From positions 18,763,545-18,827,544 of the forward strand of contig NC_049989.1 of assembly GCF_000003815.2 (NCBI RefSeq): a stretch of DNA of 64,000 nucleotides, given 5' to 3'. The notes below the pieces were generated by a model. It saw only the letters and a list, made by a program, of their open reading frames with translations. It was not told where the DNA came from and did no database searches. A program made the translations under genes and the position numbers. This DNA comes from Branchiostoma floridae (lineage: Eukaryota > Chordata > Leptocardii > Amphioxiformes > Branchiostomatidae). Positions 1-10,579 of this stretch are shown piece by piece (the stretch's first letter is position 1; each line of letters starts with the position of its first letter).

Positions 1-8
1 GGAAATTT

Positions 9-98
9 TCATTTAATAATTCCGTCAATGGATGGCATAAGGAGGGCAATTTAGCGCCGTGCGCTAAACTGATGGGAAAATAACACAATTTTGATAAA
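9..98. repeat. 90-bp direct repeat, copy 1 (partner 598-687)
   Basis: About 90 bp with the core ATTCCGTCAATGGATGGCAT recur at 598-687 with only a few differences. The 590-bp spacing could reflect a tandem duplication of a larger unit or short terminal repeats of an element. No coding capacity is visible between the copies. No gene is seen in 1-1077. Confidence 0.75.
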
Positions 99-597
99 TA
101 GTTCTTATACGGCATTTTTGCATGCAGGATGCAGTGAGGATCGGCACACATTAGTGTAACATAGATGGCGACTCTCAGAATCTCTTCTGTAGCTGCGCAG
201 ATGACAGCACATAGATCTTTTCACTAGTGCAGAATGCAGAATGACATTCAGTGTGTGCATTGCGCATGAACAACATATTGAAATATCATGGTTGAAATAT
301 CTTGCAAATGGCGAATCTCGTGGTCACTAGTATCGCTACACTGCTGATAACTCATGACAATCTATGATATAGATTGATAAAATCGAATGTAAACATTAAC
401 TCATTTAACACTGTTAAGTAGTTTTACGGGTTTTATGCATGGCATAATGCATTGAAGATTGATATATCATTTTGTAAATTGGAAAGTTTGATGCATGCTG
501 ATACTTCAAAGAAAAGTCTGGCAGCAGAAGATAAAGACCTTCCGTGAAAAGCGTTTTCCCTTAAGTCAGGAAAACTGGTTACGTTGTTATCGGGTTG

Positions 598-687
598 TCA
601 TTTAATAATTCCGTCAATGGATGGCATAAGGAGGGCAATTTAGCGTCGTGCGCCAAGTTGATATGAAAATAACAAAATTTTGATAAA
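598..687. repeat. 90-bp direct repeat, copy 2
   Basis: Second copy of the 9-98 sequence, same orientation, with substitutions and small indels near its 3' part. The DNA between and after the copies (to about 1077) shows no recognisable gene. Confidence 0.75.
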
Positions 688-1077
688 GCTATTGCCTCGT
701 GCATGTGCCATTCTAGCCTAAGGACTTGTAGGTCTGATTTACTTGACTACGAGGTGTTTTGTTCTTCGCACGAGGCACAGATAACAAATCTTGTCGTAGA
801 TGGGAAAATTATTGTCAATGCCGCGGGCGCAGTCGGTTACTCTCGTTACTACAGTGCATAATATATACATGCATATCATTGAATACATGTATCAAGTTTT
901 AGATGATTCCTTACGACTTTTGTGCATGAGGAAATGGCGTGATTTGATGTAATGAGCATATTACTAGTAAAACATTATCTCTATAACGTTGGTGAATAGG
1001 CCGTCACCCATGACTTACGGTGGTTCAGGATACATGGCATCATTGAATGTACGTATTAGCTGTTGGATGCTTCAGTG

Positions 1078-1640
1078 TGTTTTTTTTTATTTTTTTTTTA
1101 TTGAACAAACACATAAAGGCAAAATAACAGACAAGTAGCGGCCCACTCAAGTTAAGACAACTTATATCGGTGCCGCTATTAAAGGAAAATAAGAATAACA
1201 TATGATTGACAAGAGGCAGTAAGTCTGTACAAATAGAATACTAATGTATTGACTGGTAGAAGCGCAAGTCCTGGTACCCCCCACCCCCGGAGATTTTGGT
1301 AGGACACGGAACAAAAAACATGGTTAGAAACGGCCAGTTTGCACAATGTAGTTCTGGGTTGAAGACATAATCAAACAGTTTGTGGAATAGTTGCAAAGGG
1401 AAGTACCAAAAAGTAGTAAATGTTTGATTTCACCATCAGAAAGAGAGAAAATATCGAAAAGATGTCCTACGATCCTGGAAAGTTTGCCGAAGAGAGTGTG
1501 ACGAGGATTATTGTGTAATGGGCAGTGAAGTAGGAAATGAGAAATCGATTCGCATTGGCACCCGCAGCTACAGGCTGGACTACCAGTTAGCCCACGAGTG
1601 AAAAGACTACCATGTGGGTTTTTGTGCGTGTGGAACACAT
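1078..1640 (-). mobile_element. 5'-truncated LINE, 3' end with RT C-terminal zinc knuckle
   Basis: The minus strand reads a 104-codon open frame (1638-1324) carrying the Cys/His pattern typical of the C-terminus of non-LTR reverse transcriptases: CSCGCQCES, then HFLLHCPLH and an Arg. The frame ends with a short basic tail. A 3' UTR of about 240 bp follows, with a GC-rich stem-loop (about 1138-1180, arms AGCGGC/GCCGCT around AAGTTG/AACTT) and an A-rich tail after AATAAA (plus-strand T-runs at 1081-1101). The catalytic RT domain is absent, so this is a dead-on-arrival copy. Family (CR1/L2-like) is inferred from layout only. Confidence 0.75.
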
Positions 1641-1760
1641 TGTGGGTACTGTTAAATGGTCACCACTGTGATGATCACTAATACATCACGACAGTACGTG
1701 CATGACACATCGTGTATGATACTTTGCGTAAATACTGTTCCTGACATATTATTCAATGTA

Positions 1761-2062
1761 TTCTGTACTTCTCTCCCAAGGCCAGTCCTTTGTAATATAG
1801 CCTCGGCTAGTTGGACGACCCTGGATACCTGTATTTTCAGTCGATTGAATAAATATAATAAATAGAATAATCCATCATAATGTCCGCACAGCCGTACCGT
1901 TTCTACAAATATTTTGTATTTCTTTTCCAGTGCCAGTCCTTTGTAATGGCCTCGGCTAGTTGGACGACCTTGGATGCCTGTATTGTTAGTCGAATGAATT
2001 AATATAATAAATAAAGTAATCCATCGTGATGTACCTACAGCCGTACCGTCTGTACAAGCTGT
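1761..2062 (+). repeat. Tandem duplication (2 x ~151 bp) of a LINE-like 3' tail
   Basis: Two adjacent copies (about 1761-1911 and 1912-2062) share CCAGTCCTTTGTAAT, GCCTCGGCTAGTTGGACGAC and an AT-rich end containing GAATAAATATAATAAATA (second copy slightly diverged). The AATAAA-rich end after a GC-richer segment resembles a non-LTR 3' tail on the plus strand. Open frames here are incidental. Confidence 0.7.
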
Positions 2063-2116
2063 CGACAAGAGTTTTCAAAGTACAGTTCTAAGACGTGACC
2101 AGAATGAACACTACTT

Positions 2117-2136
2117 TCTCTCTCTCTCTCTCTCTC
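2117..2136. repeat. (CT)n microsatellite
   Basis: About ten CT units. The flanking DNA from 2063 to 3311 holds no gene I can support; the short open frames lack domain-like composition. Confidence 0.85.
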
Positions 2137-3311
2137 GTAGTCGCTTTGTTCTCACGTCAATAATGCTCCACATGCGGTATAGGCGTTGTGAAGTAGGCAG
2201 CTGATAGCATTGCACTTGACAAAGCTGTTGATTTCGAAAATACGTTTTTTCGAATCTTTTTATCTAAGCACCTCTTCTGATAACTTTAATCAACATCAAC
2301 ACACTCTGAGGCATATTTGATGTTGACGACCTTCATAAATGTCTTGGATTTAAAAACAAATTACACTCAGTATGATTGTAGTTTAGCAACAGGGACTTCC
2401 GTTATATTACTTTAGCACCAGACAGGCGCCGTTGGTCGGAGAAATGAAAGGGCTACGATCAGTGAAGATTTGGGGAGAGCGCCTATCTAACTGAAGGGGT
2501 GTGTGGAGGGGATTTCAAGAGTCATTTGGGAAAGAGACAGTCGAAAGCAAATGTTATCGTCTAATGTAGCTTGTTGAAACTTGAAAGGTTCACTTTGAAC
2601 GCCGAAATCCGCTTGGAGCAACATCGTCACAGTTTAAATCACCTTTCCAATATGGCACTTTATCGCTGAACAAAGCGTCCTTGTGGTCTTGTTTGGGGGA
2701 TTTCTTGCTGCAGCTGGTACGCTGCTGACTCGGCGTTTAGGAGAGGCGCTTGTCATTTTGGTGTTCCTTTCTTCATAAAACTTTTCTGTGATTTGTTATG
2801 TTTATGTTCATTATAAGGAAGCATATTGTTTTGCAACCTCTTTCCACCTTCCTCTCTCTTAACAAATAAGCTTTATGGTCAATGACCTGAAAAACCAGAC
2901 GGCTATCACCGTATCATAAAATGTAGTAAGTTGTAGGACACAGCTCGAGGGGCTGTTCACCAAATATGTTTGAGTAAGAATAAACAGAGCAATATTTCGT
3001 AAGGCGAGACCGCGTAAGGGTTAACCTGCTGATGTACACAACGGTAATTTTTCCTCCCATATTACAACAGACTAACCCATACCCATAATCCCACATCTGG
3101 TAACATTTTGCCTTCTGGGGTCCCGATTTGGACCGGTCATGGTCGCGTTGTGGAAGTGGTCGTCTTGGACAGGCCAATTGATGCTTATGTAGAAAACCTT
3201 TTAGACCGAGAAAAGCGGCTGTCATGGCCAAGTGGACGGCTTGAAGATGTGGTCGCTTGAGCAGGCTTGCAAATGTATTGTTCTTTTTAGTAAAAAGATA
3301 TCATGTTTGAA

Positions 3312-3557
3312 TATAGTAAGGTTCTTGAAACACAACCAAAGTACTTCCAACGTTTCGGTGTCTGTCAGACAGGGTTAGAATGGCCGGATCTGCTTCTCAA
3401 TGCTACTCGCTGCTTCTCATTGCCACCTACATCGGCTATAAGTAGCAGTGAGAAGCAGATCCAGCTTTTCTAACCCTGATTATAGTTCTTTATAGGCACT
3501 GAAACGTTGGAAGTAAGTGCTACTTTGGTTGTGTTTTAGGTTAAGAACCATGCTATA
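3312..3557. mobile_element. Foldback MITE upstream of a GPCR exon
   Basis: The two halves are reverse complements: GGTTCTTGAAACACAACCAA with CCAACGTTTCGGTG on the left pair with CACTGAAACGTTGG and TTGGTTGTGTTTTAGGTTAAGAACC-like sequence on the right. An inner pair (GGATCTGCTTCTCA / TGAGAAGCAGATCC) continues the fold. About 246 bp, no coding capacity. It ends about 60 bp before the exon acceptor at 3620. Confidence 0.8.
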
Positions 3558-3620
3558 TTGAGTATTTACCAACCTGATGAAATTATTTACAAATATGTTG
3601 TCTGTGTTTTGTTTCTCCAG

Positions 3621-4033
3621 GCAAGTTGGCACCGTTCATAGAGGCGCTCGTGCTCCAGCTGTCCATCCTGACCATCATGGCTGTCTCCGTGGACCGGTAC
3701 CGAGGTGTGTGCCACGCTCTGCAGGCCCAGGCTACCAGCCGCATCCGCACCACTGCAGTAACAATCGCAGCCGCTTGGGGGCTCTCGCTCCTCACCAGCA
3801 GCCCCATGCTGGCCATCGTGAAGTTCTCCACCTACCACTTCAATGGTTCCGCCGTGGAGATCTGCGAGATGAGTCTGGCGGAGTCCTGGAGGAACGTGTA
3901 TGCCGTTGCCGTGACCGTCATGTTCTTCATCATCCCGTTCTTCATCCTGTCCTCTCTCTACAGTCTCATCATCCGCCGGCTCGTCAGGAGGAACTCGGAC
4001 GAGACCAGCGGAAACTTCCGACATCAGCAACAG
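3621..4033 (+). CDS. Rhodopsin-class GPCR, exon with TM3-TM5 (gene 5'-partial)
   Basis: Starts after the acceptor TTTCTCCAG and enters in phase 1, so the split codon completes a Cys followed by Lys-Leu, the conserved TM3 cysteine context. TM3 ends in the class A signature SVDRYRGVCHAL. TM4 (TIAAAWGLSLLTSSPMLAI), an extracellular loop 2 with an N-glycosylation sequon (NGS) and a Cys for the TM3 disulfide, and TM5 with its proline (FFIIPFFILSSLYSLII) follow. The exon ends CAACAG|GTAA in phase 0. It should act as a plasma-membrane receptor coupled to G proteins. The TM3/DRY and TM6-TM7 motifs suggest a peptide-type receptor (GHSR/TRHR-like group) but the ligand cannot be assigned. No TM1-TM2 exon was found upstream, so it lies outside the window or is missing. 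Paralogue of the minus-strand gene at 10.2-25.7 kb. Confidence 0.88.
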
Positions 4034-4037
4034 GTAA

Positions 4038-4265
4038 AGGTGCACTCTCGATACACTTGCGTCAAGCTTGCGTCACTGCCGGCTTCGTTCGCTGCGTCAC
4101 GATTGTGTCATTTTCTCACATTTTCGTAATAATTTAGACATGACTTAAGAGACGACAAAACACACAGAAAGTAAGAAAATTCGTTGTTTATCTCTGAAAT
4201 TCGTTGAGTATCTTTCGAACCCCGCAGTGACACAACCTTGACGCAAGTGCAGTGAGAGTGCACAT
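4038..4265. mobile_element. MITE with TAA target duplication, inside the splice donor
   Basis: Terminal inverted repeats AGGTGCACTCTC / GAGAGTGCACAT and subterminal CTTGCGTC repeats match further copies at 37991-38243, 40495-40749 (gapped) and 41479-41731. The flanking TAA at 4035-4037 and 4266-4268 is a 3-bp duplication; other copies have TTA and ATA. A TWA target fits the PIF/Harbinger superfamily. The left TAA is positions +2 to +4 of the intron after the exon ending at 4033. Confidence 0.82.
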
Positions 4266-4356
4266 TAAATTTACAACCAGTGCTCTTGATTTTCATGTTC
4301 TCATTTGTTTCAAAGAGTCCTGGGGGCGAACCCCAACATAAAATAACATAACATAG

Positions 4357-4390
4357 CATCGGGAACTTCCCACACCAGTAACAGGTACAA
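4357..4390 (+). repeat. Decoy copy of the TM5-exon donor edge
   Basis: The stretch GGGAACTTCCCACACCAGTA followed by ACAG|GTAC closely matches the real exon end (GGAAACTTCCGACATCAGCAACAG|GTAA, 4010-4037). It is a partial duplicate of an exon 3' border, about 350 bp into the intron, with a GT retained at 4385-4386. In the same frame as the real exon end it stays open. Confidence 0.65.
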
Positions 4391-4714
4391 CCGTTCATTT
4401 TTATTTGTATGTTCTTATTAATTTCAAATATGAAATAACATAAATCCGTAAATCAGTAGAAATTGTAGTTAACTAGAATGCAATTAAATAGAATGACTTA
4501 GTATAACGTTATAACATTCTTAGCAGAAATGTTTGTTCAAAGATCAAATACAATGATACTGAAAGTCAAGCAGTGGATCAACTTACATCTGCTTACAGTA
4601 GAATTTTCATATCAATATGTATAAGGAAAGTCTAGTATGAAATCATATCTAATCCATACATAAATAAAAAGATCCGATGGGATGGCAATGAAACTTTGTT
4701 GAAATTCATAAATA

Positions 4715-5299
4715 CATAACCCTAACAGCTACACTACATCATTTCTCAGGCCAGGCACCTTGTACAAAATCCTAACCACTAAACTATATCATTTCCTAGG
4801 CCAGGCACCTTGTACGTAACTCTAACAACTACACTGCATCATTTCCTAGGCCAGGCACCTTGTACATAATCCTAACCACTAAACTATATCATTTCCTAGG
4901 CCAGGCACCTTGTACGTAACTCTAACAACTACACTGCATCATTTCCTAGGCCAGGCACCTTGTACATAATCCTAACCACTAAACTATATCATTTCCTAGG
5001 CCAGGCACCTTGTACGTAACTCTAACAACTACACTGCACCATTTCCTAGGCCAGGCACCTTGTACGTAACCCTAACGACTACACTATATCATTTCCCAGG
5101 CCAGGCACCTTGTACGTAACCCTAACGACTACACTATATCATTTCCCAGGCCAGGCACCTTGTACGTAACCCTAACAACTACACTATATCATTTCCCAGG
5201 CCAGGCACCTTGTACGTAACCCTAACCACTACATTATATCATTTCCCAGGCCAGGCACCTTGTACGTAACTCTAACGACTACACTATATCATTTCCCAG
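4715..5299 (+). repeat. 50-bp minisatellite made of splice-acceptor copies
   Basis: CCAGGCACCTTGTAC recurs at 4751, 4801, 4851, 4901, 4951, 5001, 5051, 5101, 5151, 5201 and 5251, exactly every 50 bp. Each is preceded by an acceptor-like CATTTCC(C/T)AG|G. The next register position, 5301, is the true exon (CATTTCCCAG|GCCAGACGCC). The unit therefore consists of the exon's own 3' splice site plus a few exon-like bases and intron DNA. Confidence 0.93.
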
Positions 5300-5842
5300 G
5301 CCAGACGCCGAGTCATCCGCATGTTGATCGTGGTGGTGCTGGTGTTCTTCCTCTGCATGCTGCCCAACAGGGTCTTCCACCTCTGGATGCTGTTCGCACC
5401 GCAGGAGAACATCATCGCGCTGGGCAGCGGAACGGTCATGAAGCTCATCGTGTTCATGCGGTCACTGGCGTTCTTAAACTCCGGCATCAACCCCATCATC
5501 TACTCGCTGTTCTCCACGCGGTTCCGATCGACCATCCTCAACTGTTTCCGCAGTCCCATCGTGCTGCAGGGGCGCCACCTGTCGAATTCTTCGGCCCACA
5601 CAGGCAACCCCTCCCGTATAGCCCTCCCGGAGCTGAACGGGATGCGCACGTGGCGGGAGCGACTGGCCCCGGGCGCGGCAGGAGGGACGGCCGGGGAGAA
5701 GAGGACCCTCCACCGACCAGCTCTCGTGGAGCTGCCGTCGCTCAGGAGTTTTCCCGTGTCGGACGAATCGGACAGTGGGAGCGTGGTGTACATAAGGAAG
5801 CTCTCTATGGACTGGGTCAACTTGAAAGAAACTGCTCTGTGA
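5300..5842 (+). CDS. Rhodopsin-class GPCR, last exon with TM6-TM7 and C-tail
   Basis: Joins in phase 0 to the exon ending at 4033, giving Gln-Ala-Arg-Arg-Arg at the cytoplasmic end of TM6. TM6 (VIRMLIVVVLVFFLCMLPNR) has the class A Pro preceded by a Cys-x-Leu in place of the usual CWxP. TM7 contains NSGINPIIYSLFSTRFR, the NPxxY motif followed by the helix-8 Phe/Arg pattern. A Ser/Arg-rich C-terminal tail of roughly 90 residues follows, with several possible phosphorylation sites, ending at TGA. AATAAA lies 34 bp after the stop. GC content is well above the surrounding intron and repeat DNA, as expected for real coding sequence. Confidence 0.9.
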   Translation, partial: ARRRVIRMLIVVVLVFFLCMLPNRVFHLWMLFAPQENIIALGSGTVMKLIVFMRSLAFLNSGINPIIYSLFSTRFRSTILNCFRSPIVLQGRHLSNSSAHTGNPSRIALPELNGMRTWRERLAPGAAGGTAGEKRTLHRPALVELPSLRSFPVSDESDSGSVVYIRKLSMDWVNLKETAL

Positions 5843-5875
5843 TGGATTCTACCGACACAAATGTGGTTTCATTCG

Positions 5876-5881
5876 AATAAA
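5876..5881 (+). promoter_or_regulatory. Polyadenylation signal of the plus-strand GPCR
   Basis: AATAAA 34 bp after the stop codon, followed by T-rich DNA at about 5893-5910. No other gene on the plus strand is close enough to use it. Confidence 0.7.
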
Positions 5882-8240
5882 TGCTCCCTGTTTGACTTGT
5901 ATTTTTTATATCACGTATTAGCTCTATGTCATATTTATCTTTTTGTCGTAGAGTGGTCTTCAATTATCATAGATATAGGAATTTGGTGTTAGCCACATCA
6001 TTTCATATTGCTGTTAATAATGTAAGGACGTACCCGTATGCTTTCTACTGTGATAAATATATGAATTTTGTGTGTAACCTAACTGCATATTAATGATGTA
6101 AGCAAGTGGCTTGTATTTGTGTATTTTCTATACGTTTTTCCTCACAGATTTGGCTTATTCGTCATGAAAGCTGCAAAATCAAAGCATACCGCAAGAGGGG
6201 GCACCAGCCTTTTAATGTTCACACACGGTTTTGGTTTGAATGGTATCCAGTCAAGAGTAAGGCACGCAATGTGTACGTTAATACTGTTTAGTCTGCAAAT
6301 ATACGTTTCGTATCTGACACTCTCTAGATCTGTTCTCAAGAACAGTGTCAACCTTTGCGCATTGAGTAAGTGAAGCTGAAACAGCCGTATGTTTCCTTAG
6401 TTTACGTACTTGACTTGTTGGACCTTTTTCATAAATGTCCTAGTCCACAGAGAATGCCTACCCTGTAATCATATTGTCGCCGGACTCAAATGAGGACGTA
6501 ATTAACATGACGAGGCACGCACACGCTTTCAAAACCCTGTCCAGAAATTACTTGCTTTCAGTGATGATAACAGTCATCAGTGTCGAGCCAATGAATCTTG
6601 TACGAAGGCGCACTCTCCAACACCGTTATTTGGATTTAAATCGTAATAAGACGAACGCAGCAGTGAATTCGTGAGGATCAATTGAATTAATCCCCAAGCA
6701 AGGAGACTTAGCATCTTAGCATCAGTATGGTGCAGGCACCGGTGGATGATAACTCACTTTAACAAAAATATACTATACATTTATGTATACCTCATCGAGC
6801 TTATTGTTCCTTGTACGTGCCACTACATGTATTAAATACTTTATATATACATTATCTTATGTTATTACTTGAGTGTGGTGACACTGTCCTTAAATAGCCC
6901 AAGGAAACAGAAAAAAAAATGTTCAACGCTTCTCAATGGTCCATCAAATATACACACTAGTGTCTATATTTAGCGTTAATGCTGTTTTTATTTGGCAGCT
7001 GAGATCTTTTAATGCAGAGAAGCTGAACACAAACAGAACTAAATGTGTTCTGAGTGACTCTGCCATTAAGGGACTCGTCATTCTATCTTCTTCTCGCGTC
7101 ATTAAGTCGCAGTTAATGCAGCCTCCGCTAAAAGCATGGGATCAGAAAAAAGGTCGTTTGGCACCTTGTTGCCACCAAATGTCAGTCAGAAACCAAAAAT
7201 GTTCTAATAGCTGGGCAAGAATAGCAGAGTGGAGAACTGCTGAAACGGCGGGCAGACGAAAGGACCGTAATCAACCACTTTGGACGAAGGTCAGCCGAGA
7301 ATGAGAGTTATGATCTACCAAAAATTAATGTCAAGTAAAAGTTCGCAATAACAATGCTACCCCAGAACTGTTACAAACTGCAAATTCCGATTTCTTCCCT
7401 TGGCACTTGCAGGAAGGAGTATGGAAGAAAAGTTAAGAGGAAAAAGTTTACGGACAAGGGAAACGTAGTCTCATAGCCTATATATATGGTGGCCGTTGAG
7501 ACAGTGGGTTTACTTTGTTATTCACAGACTGAGTGTCTATAGTAGGGTATTGAAAGGCGGAGTCCAACCATGTCCTTTCACGGCCTTCTACATCCCCACC
7601 AAATTCATCTGCCTAGACACAAGGCACAACATCAGTGTCATTTCGAGCCTAGTACATCTGGTTTCTGGCCGACTGGGCCATTAACGTGCTAACCATTAGT
7701 ATCACAAAAATACACAGGGGTATGGAAAAACGGAGACCACTACCAGCGGTCTAGCTTCCTACTGTTGGCCTTGCTAAGCTATGTGGAACCCAAGATGGCT
7801 AACGTGCATATAGATACGAAAGGTGTTGGAAGGAGTCTGACTAACACATACGAGACATCACTAAGTCATATACTCAAAGACCAACCGTTTTTATTAAAGC
7901 AAAGATGCGAGTCACGAATATCAAAATGGAGCCTCTGTATTCAGTTACATAATGAAGAATTATAAACAGTATTCACAGTCACAGCTTATCATTATTCTTA
8001 GTGGACGGTTGTATTTTGAACATTTTTCTCATTGATTTATCTTGGGGTATACGGATAAACAACATCCTGCCGTTATTACTTAATAACTACATAGTAGCTT
8101 TGGCGTATCAGAGTTGTAAAATCTTACAACACAGTTCCAATTATAATATTTACTTGTAATAAAACCGAATATTTATACAACATTGATACATTTATCTCAT
8201 TACAGAAAGAGGGGTCTTAAAATCCTGGTCCAATTATCAA
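5882..8240. other. Intergenic DNA without recognisable features
   Basis: AT-rich DNA between the two convergent GPCR genes. Open frames of 60-122 codons (for example 6936-7304) have no domain-like motif, and they do not match the composition of the GPCR exons. No inverted repeats, tRNA or repeat families that occur elsewhere in the window were seen. Confidence 0.6.
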
Positions 8241-8252
8241 AATATACAAAAC

Positions 8253-8255
8253 TGT

Positions 8256-8315
<60 letters not shown>

Positions 8316-8433
8316 GTGTGTGTGTGTGTGTGTGAGTGAGTTTGTGTGTGAGTGAGTTTGTGTGTGAGTGAATGTGTGTGTGATTGTGTGTGTGTGAGTG
8401 TGAGTTTAAGTGTATGGGTGTGAGAGTGAATGT

Positions 8434-8474
<41 letters not shown>

Positions 8475-8480
8475 TTTGTG
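8253..8480. repeat. (TG)n microsatellite, compound
   Basis: Mostly TG dinucleotides with interspersed TGAGTGAGTTTG blocks. The His/Thr-rich open frame on the other strand is a product of the repeat. Confidence 0.95.
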
Positions 8481-8959
8481 AGTTAGATTGACTTTGTGTT
8501 GTTGGTTGCATTTGTATTTGCTTCTATATTTTGTGTTATTGCCATAAATTTCTCGCAGCCCACAGGGCTGCCATTACAATCAGTAGATACATATAAAAAC
8601 AACCTCTGCCATGCCCTTGGCTTTTCTGAAGGTTATTCAGCTACAAAAACATATATTTCACCAACAGTTCCTGATTATTTTGACATTGTAAAAGTACACA
8701 GTTCCAATTACAAACTTATCAAAGAACCGTACGTTTCATTATCTATTTACAACGATCATGGCGTCACATCAATTACCTCAACTCTTCAACCGTTCCCACC
8801 TTAGATTGTGGACTTGAACTCGTCATCTTGAAATACCATAGAGGATTCTCATCTAATATGTACATAAAAGCTCGGAGCATAATATGTAGGGCAGAGCAGT
8901 AAAACAGGGTATTTGATCTAAACGCGTTAGGCATTTGATTCTCTGAGAATTATAATGAT

Positions 8960-9560
8960 TCGTAAAAGTCACCATGTGATCGTCACATGTTAGACATGTG
9001 ATTGTTGGCTATATGTTAGACACGACATTTTCGCATGTTTTAGACACTTGACATTTTATATGTTAGACATTTGGTTCTGCTTGTCAGACGTGTGATTGTC
9101 ACATGCTGGACACGTGATTATTAACTACGTGTTAAACAAGAGAGTCTCACCTGTTAGTGACGAAATTTTCACATGTTAGGAATTAAATGATTAAAAACAT
9201 TTGGCACATTATTACGACCCATTAGGCGCATGTGAGACACGTCTTGATGCCTACATGTTAGACTTGTGATTGTCACATGTTCGACTCTTTTCAGCCTCCT
9301 TGGTTAAAAGCGACATTTTAAAGATTTTCACATGTCAGACATTTTATTATAACGTGTTAGACACGTGATTCACACATGTTAGACACGTGATTAACACATG
9401 TTAGACAGGTGATTCACACATGTTAGAAACGTTTTTCCACGTGATTGTCATGCATCAAAATTGTATATCACACACGTGATTCCCACATGTCAGACATGTG
9501 ATTCAAACAGATAAAACACGTGACTCCCACATGTTAGACATGTGATTCCCACACGTACAC
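8960..9560. repeat. Degenerate ~20-bp minisatellite rich in CACGTG/CACATG
   Basis: Irregular copies of ACATGTTAGACACGTGATT spread over about 600 bp, best preserved at 9340-9560. The unit contains one or two E-box-like CANNTG hexamers per copy, including several palindromic CACGTG. No gene start is adjacent. The nearest gene end is the minus-strand GPCR at 10201. Confidence 0.8.
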
Positions 9561-9948
9561 ACACATCTCACGGCACTCCTGTTTAAAGCAGGGTTCGTCA
9601 TATCCGGCGTTGGAGACACTGCTGGAAACCGGAAATGACGACAGACGAGTCAAGGCTACGGAGGACGTGACGTTGGAGCGACGTCGGGCAGGGAGGGTTG
9701 GGAACGAATTCAGAACGGCTTCTTCGGACATCATGTCCCTGATAACATGGTTTCTGTCTCTGATCGTGTTTCTGTGTGCCTGCAGAAAGGAGTGATAAAC
9801 GGAGATATATAACATGTTTGTAATAGTGTGAGTTCATCTGTGACTGTAATCAACATTATGCTACAATTTTAAACTCTATGTCCGTACACAAAATAAAGCG
9901 CTTACCAACAAGCTTTCGATCAGTCCTCTGATCCTTATCGAGTTGAAC

Positions 9949-10005
9949 TGACCCAAAGGCTACGTCACACATCCAGACCAGAAGTGTGACGTCAGCAAAG
10001 GGTCA
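9949..10005. repeat. Inverted repeat with CRE-like core
   Basis: TGACCCAAAGGCTACGTCAC and GTGTGACGTCAGCAAAGGGT form imperfect arms around a 13-bp loop. TGACGTCA, the CREB/ATF consensus, occurs at 9987-9994. It lies downstream of the GPCR stop and may be a small foldback element rather than a control site. The DNA just before it (9895-9945, with AAGCTTTCGATC) resembles a retroelement 3' end on the minus strand, which I cannot assign. Confidence 0.5.
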
Positions 10006-10200
10006 AAGGTGATTGGAAGTCAGTATCGGCCCCCGTCTCGGTTGGCATTTACATCAGAGCCCACCAGCCTTCCCTCACCCGAGACGGAGGCCAGTTGATT
10101 CTTTACCACGCAGTGTCAGACTATTTGACCGGGAATTTTGGAGAAGATAGACGGAGACATAAATGGTGGATTCCACTCTAGATAGTTAGGGCTCGCCAGT

Positions 10201-10572
10201 TCAGAGTTGGAGGCCCGGCCTGAGGAAACTTAGATATTTAAGACAGTAATGGCTCACCAGTTCAGAGTGGGAGGCCTGGCCTAAGGAATCGGACCTCTCC
10301 GAAGACTTGAAGCAGCACTTGAAGAAGGCCGCTCGGAAGCGGCTGGAGAAGAGCGTGTAGATGATGGGGTTGAGGGAGCAGTTGATGTACACCATCATGC
10401 GCATGAAGATGGTCAGCTTGACGAACCCCTGCAGGCCCAGACCATCGATCTGCTCCACGGGCGCGTACAGGATCCACATCTGGAACAGCCGGTGCGGCAG
10501 CAGGCACACGAAAAACACAGCCACCACCGTGCCGACCATCAACACCACGCGCCGCCGGGACCGGTGCTGGGC
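10201..10572 (-). CDS. Rhodopsin-class GPCR (paralogue 2), exon 4: TM6, TM7, C-tail
   Basis: On the minus strand the acceptor TTCCCCAG (10580-10573) opens a phase-0 exon whose Ala-Gln-His-Arg-Ser-Arg-Arg-Arg start aligns with the plus-strand paralogue. TM6 is VVLMVGTVVAVFFVCLLPHR. TM7 carries INCSLNPIIYTLFSSRFRAA, with NPxxY. Cys residues after helix 8 are possible palmitoylation sites. The C-terminal coding edge is duplicated: the segment at 10252-10286 (GCTCACCAGTTCAGAGTGGG on plus) recurs at 10192-10225. The frame runs through the first copy and stops in the second. A CTG|GTGAGC near 10256 could be a further donor, so the last residues are uncertain. No clear AATAAA on the minus strand was found below 10201. 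Confidence 0.88.
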   Translation of the reverse strand, partial: AQHRSRRRVVLMVGTVVAVFFVCLLPHRLFQMWILYAPVEQIDGLGLQGFVKLTIFMRMMVYINCSLNPIIYTLFSSRFRAAFFKCCFKSSERSDSLGQASHSELVSHYCLKYLSFLRPGLQL

Positions 10573-10579
10573 CTGGGGA

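Noticed and set aside
4715-5299. CRISPR-like array of regular 50-bp repeats
   Set aside because: The whole unit is repeated with no unique spacers, and it ends in register with a eukaryotic exon; it is an intronic minisatellite.
9610-9795. 61-codon plus-strand frame with a hydrophobic C-terminus
   Set aside because: Too short, the hydrophobic stretch arises at its very end, and no promoter or conservation evidence is visible.
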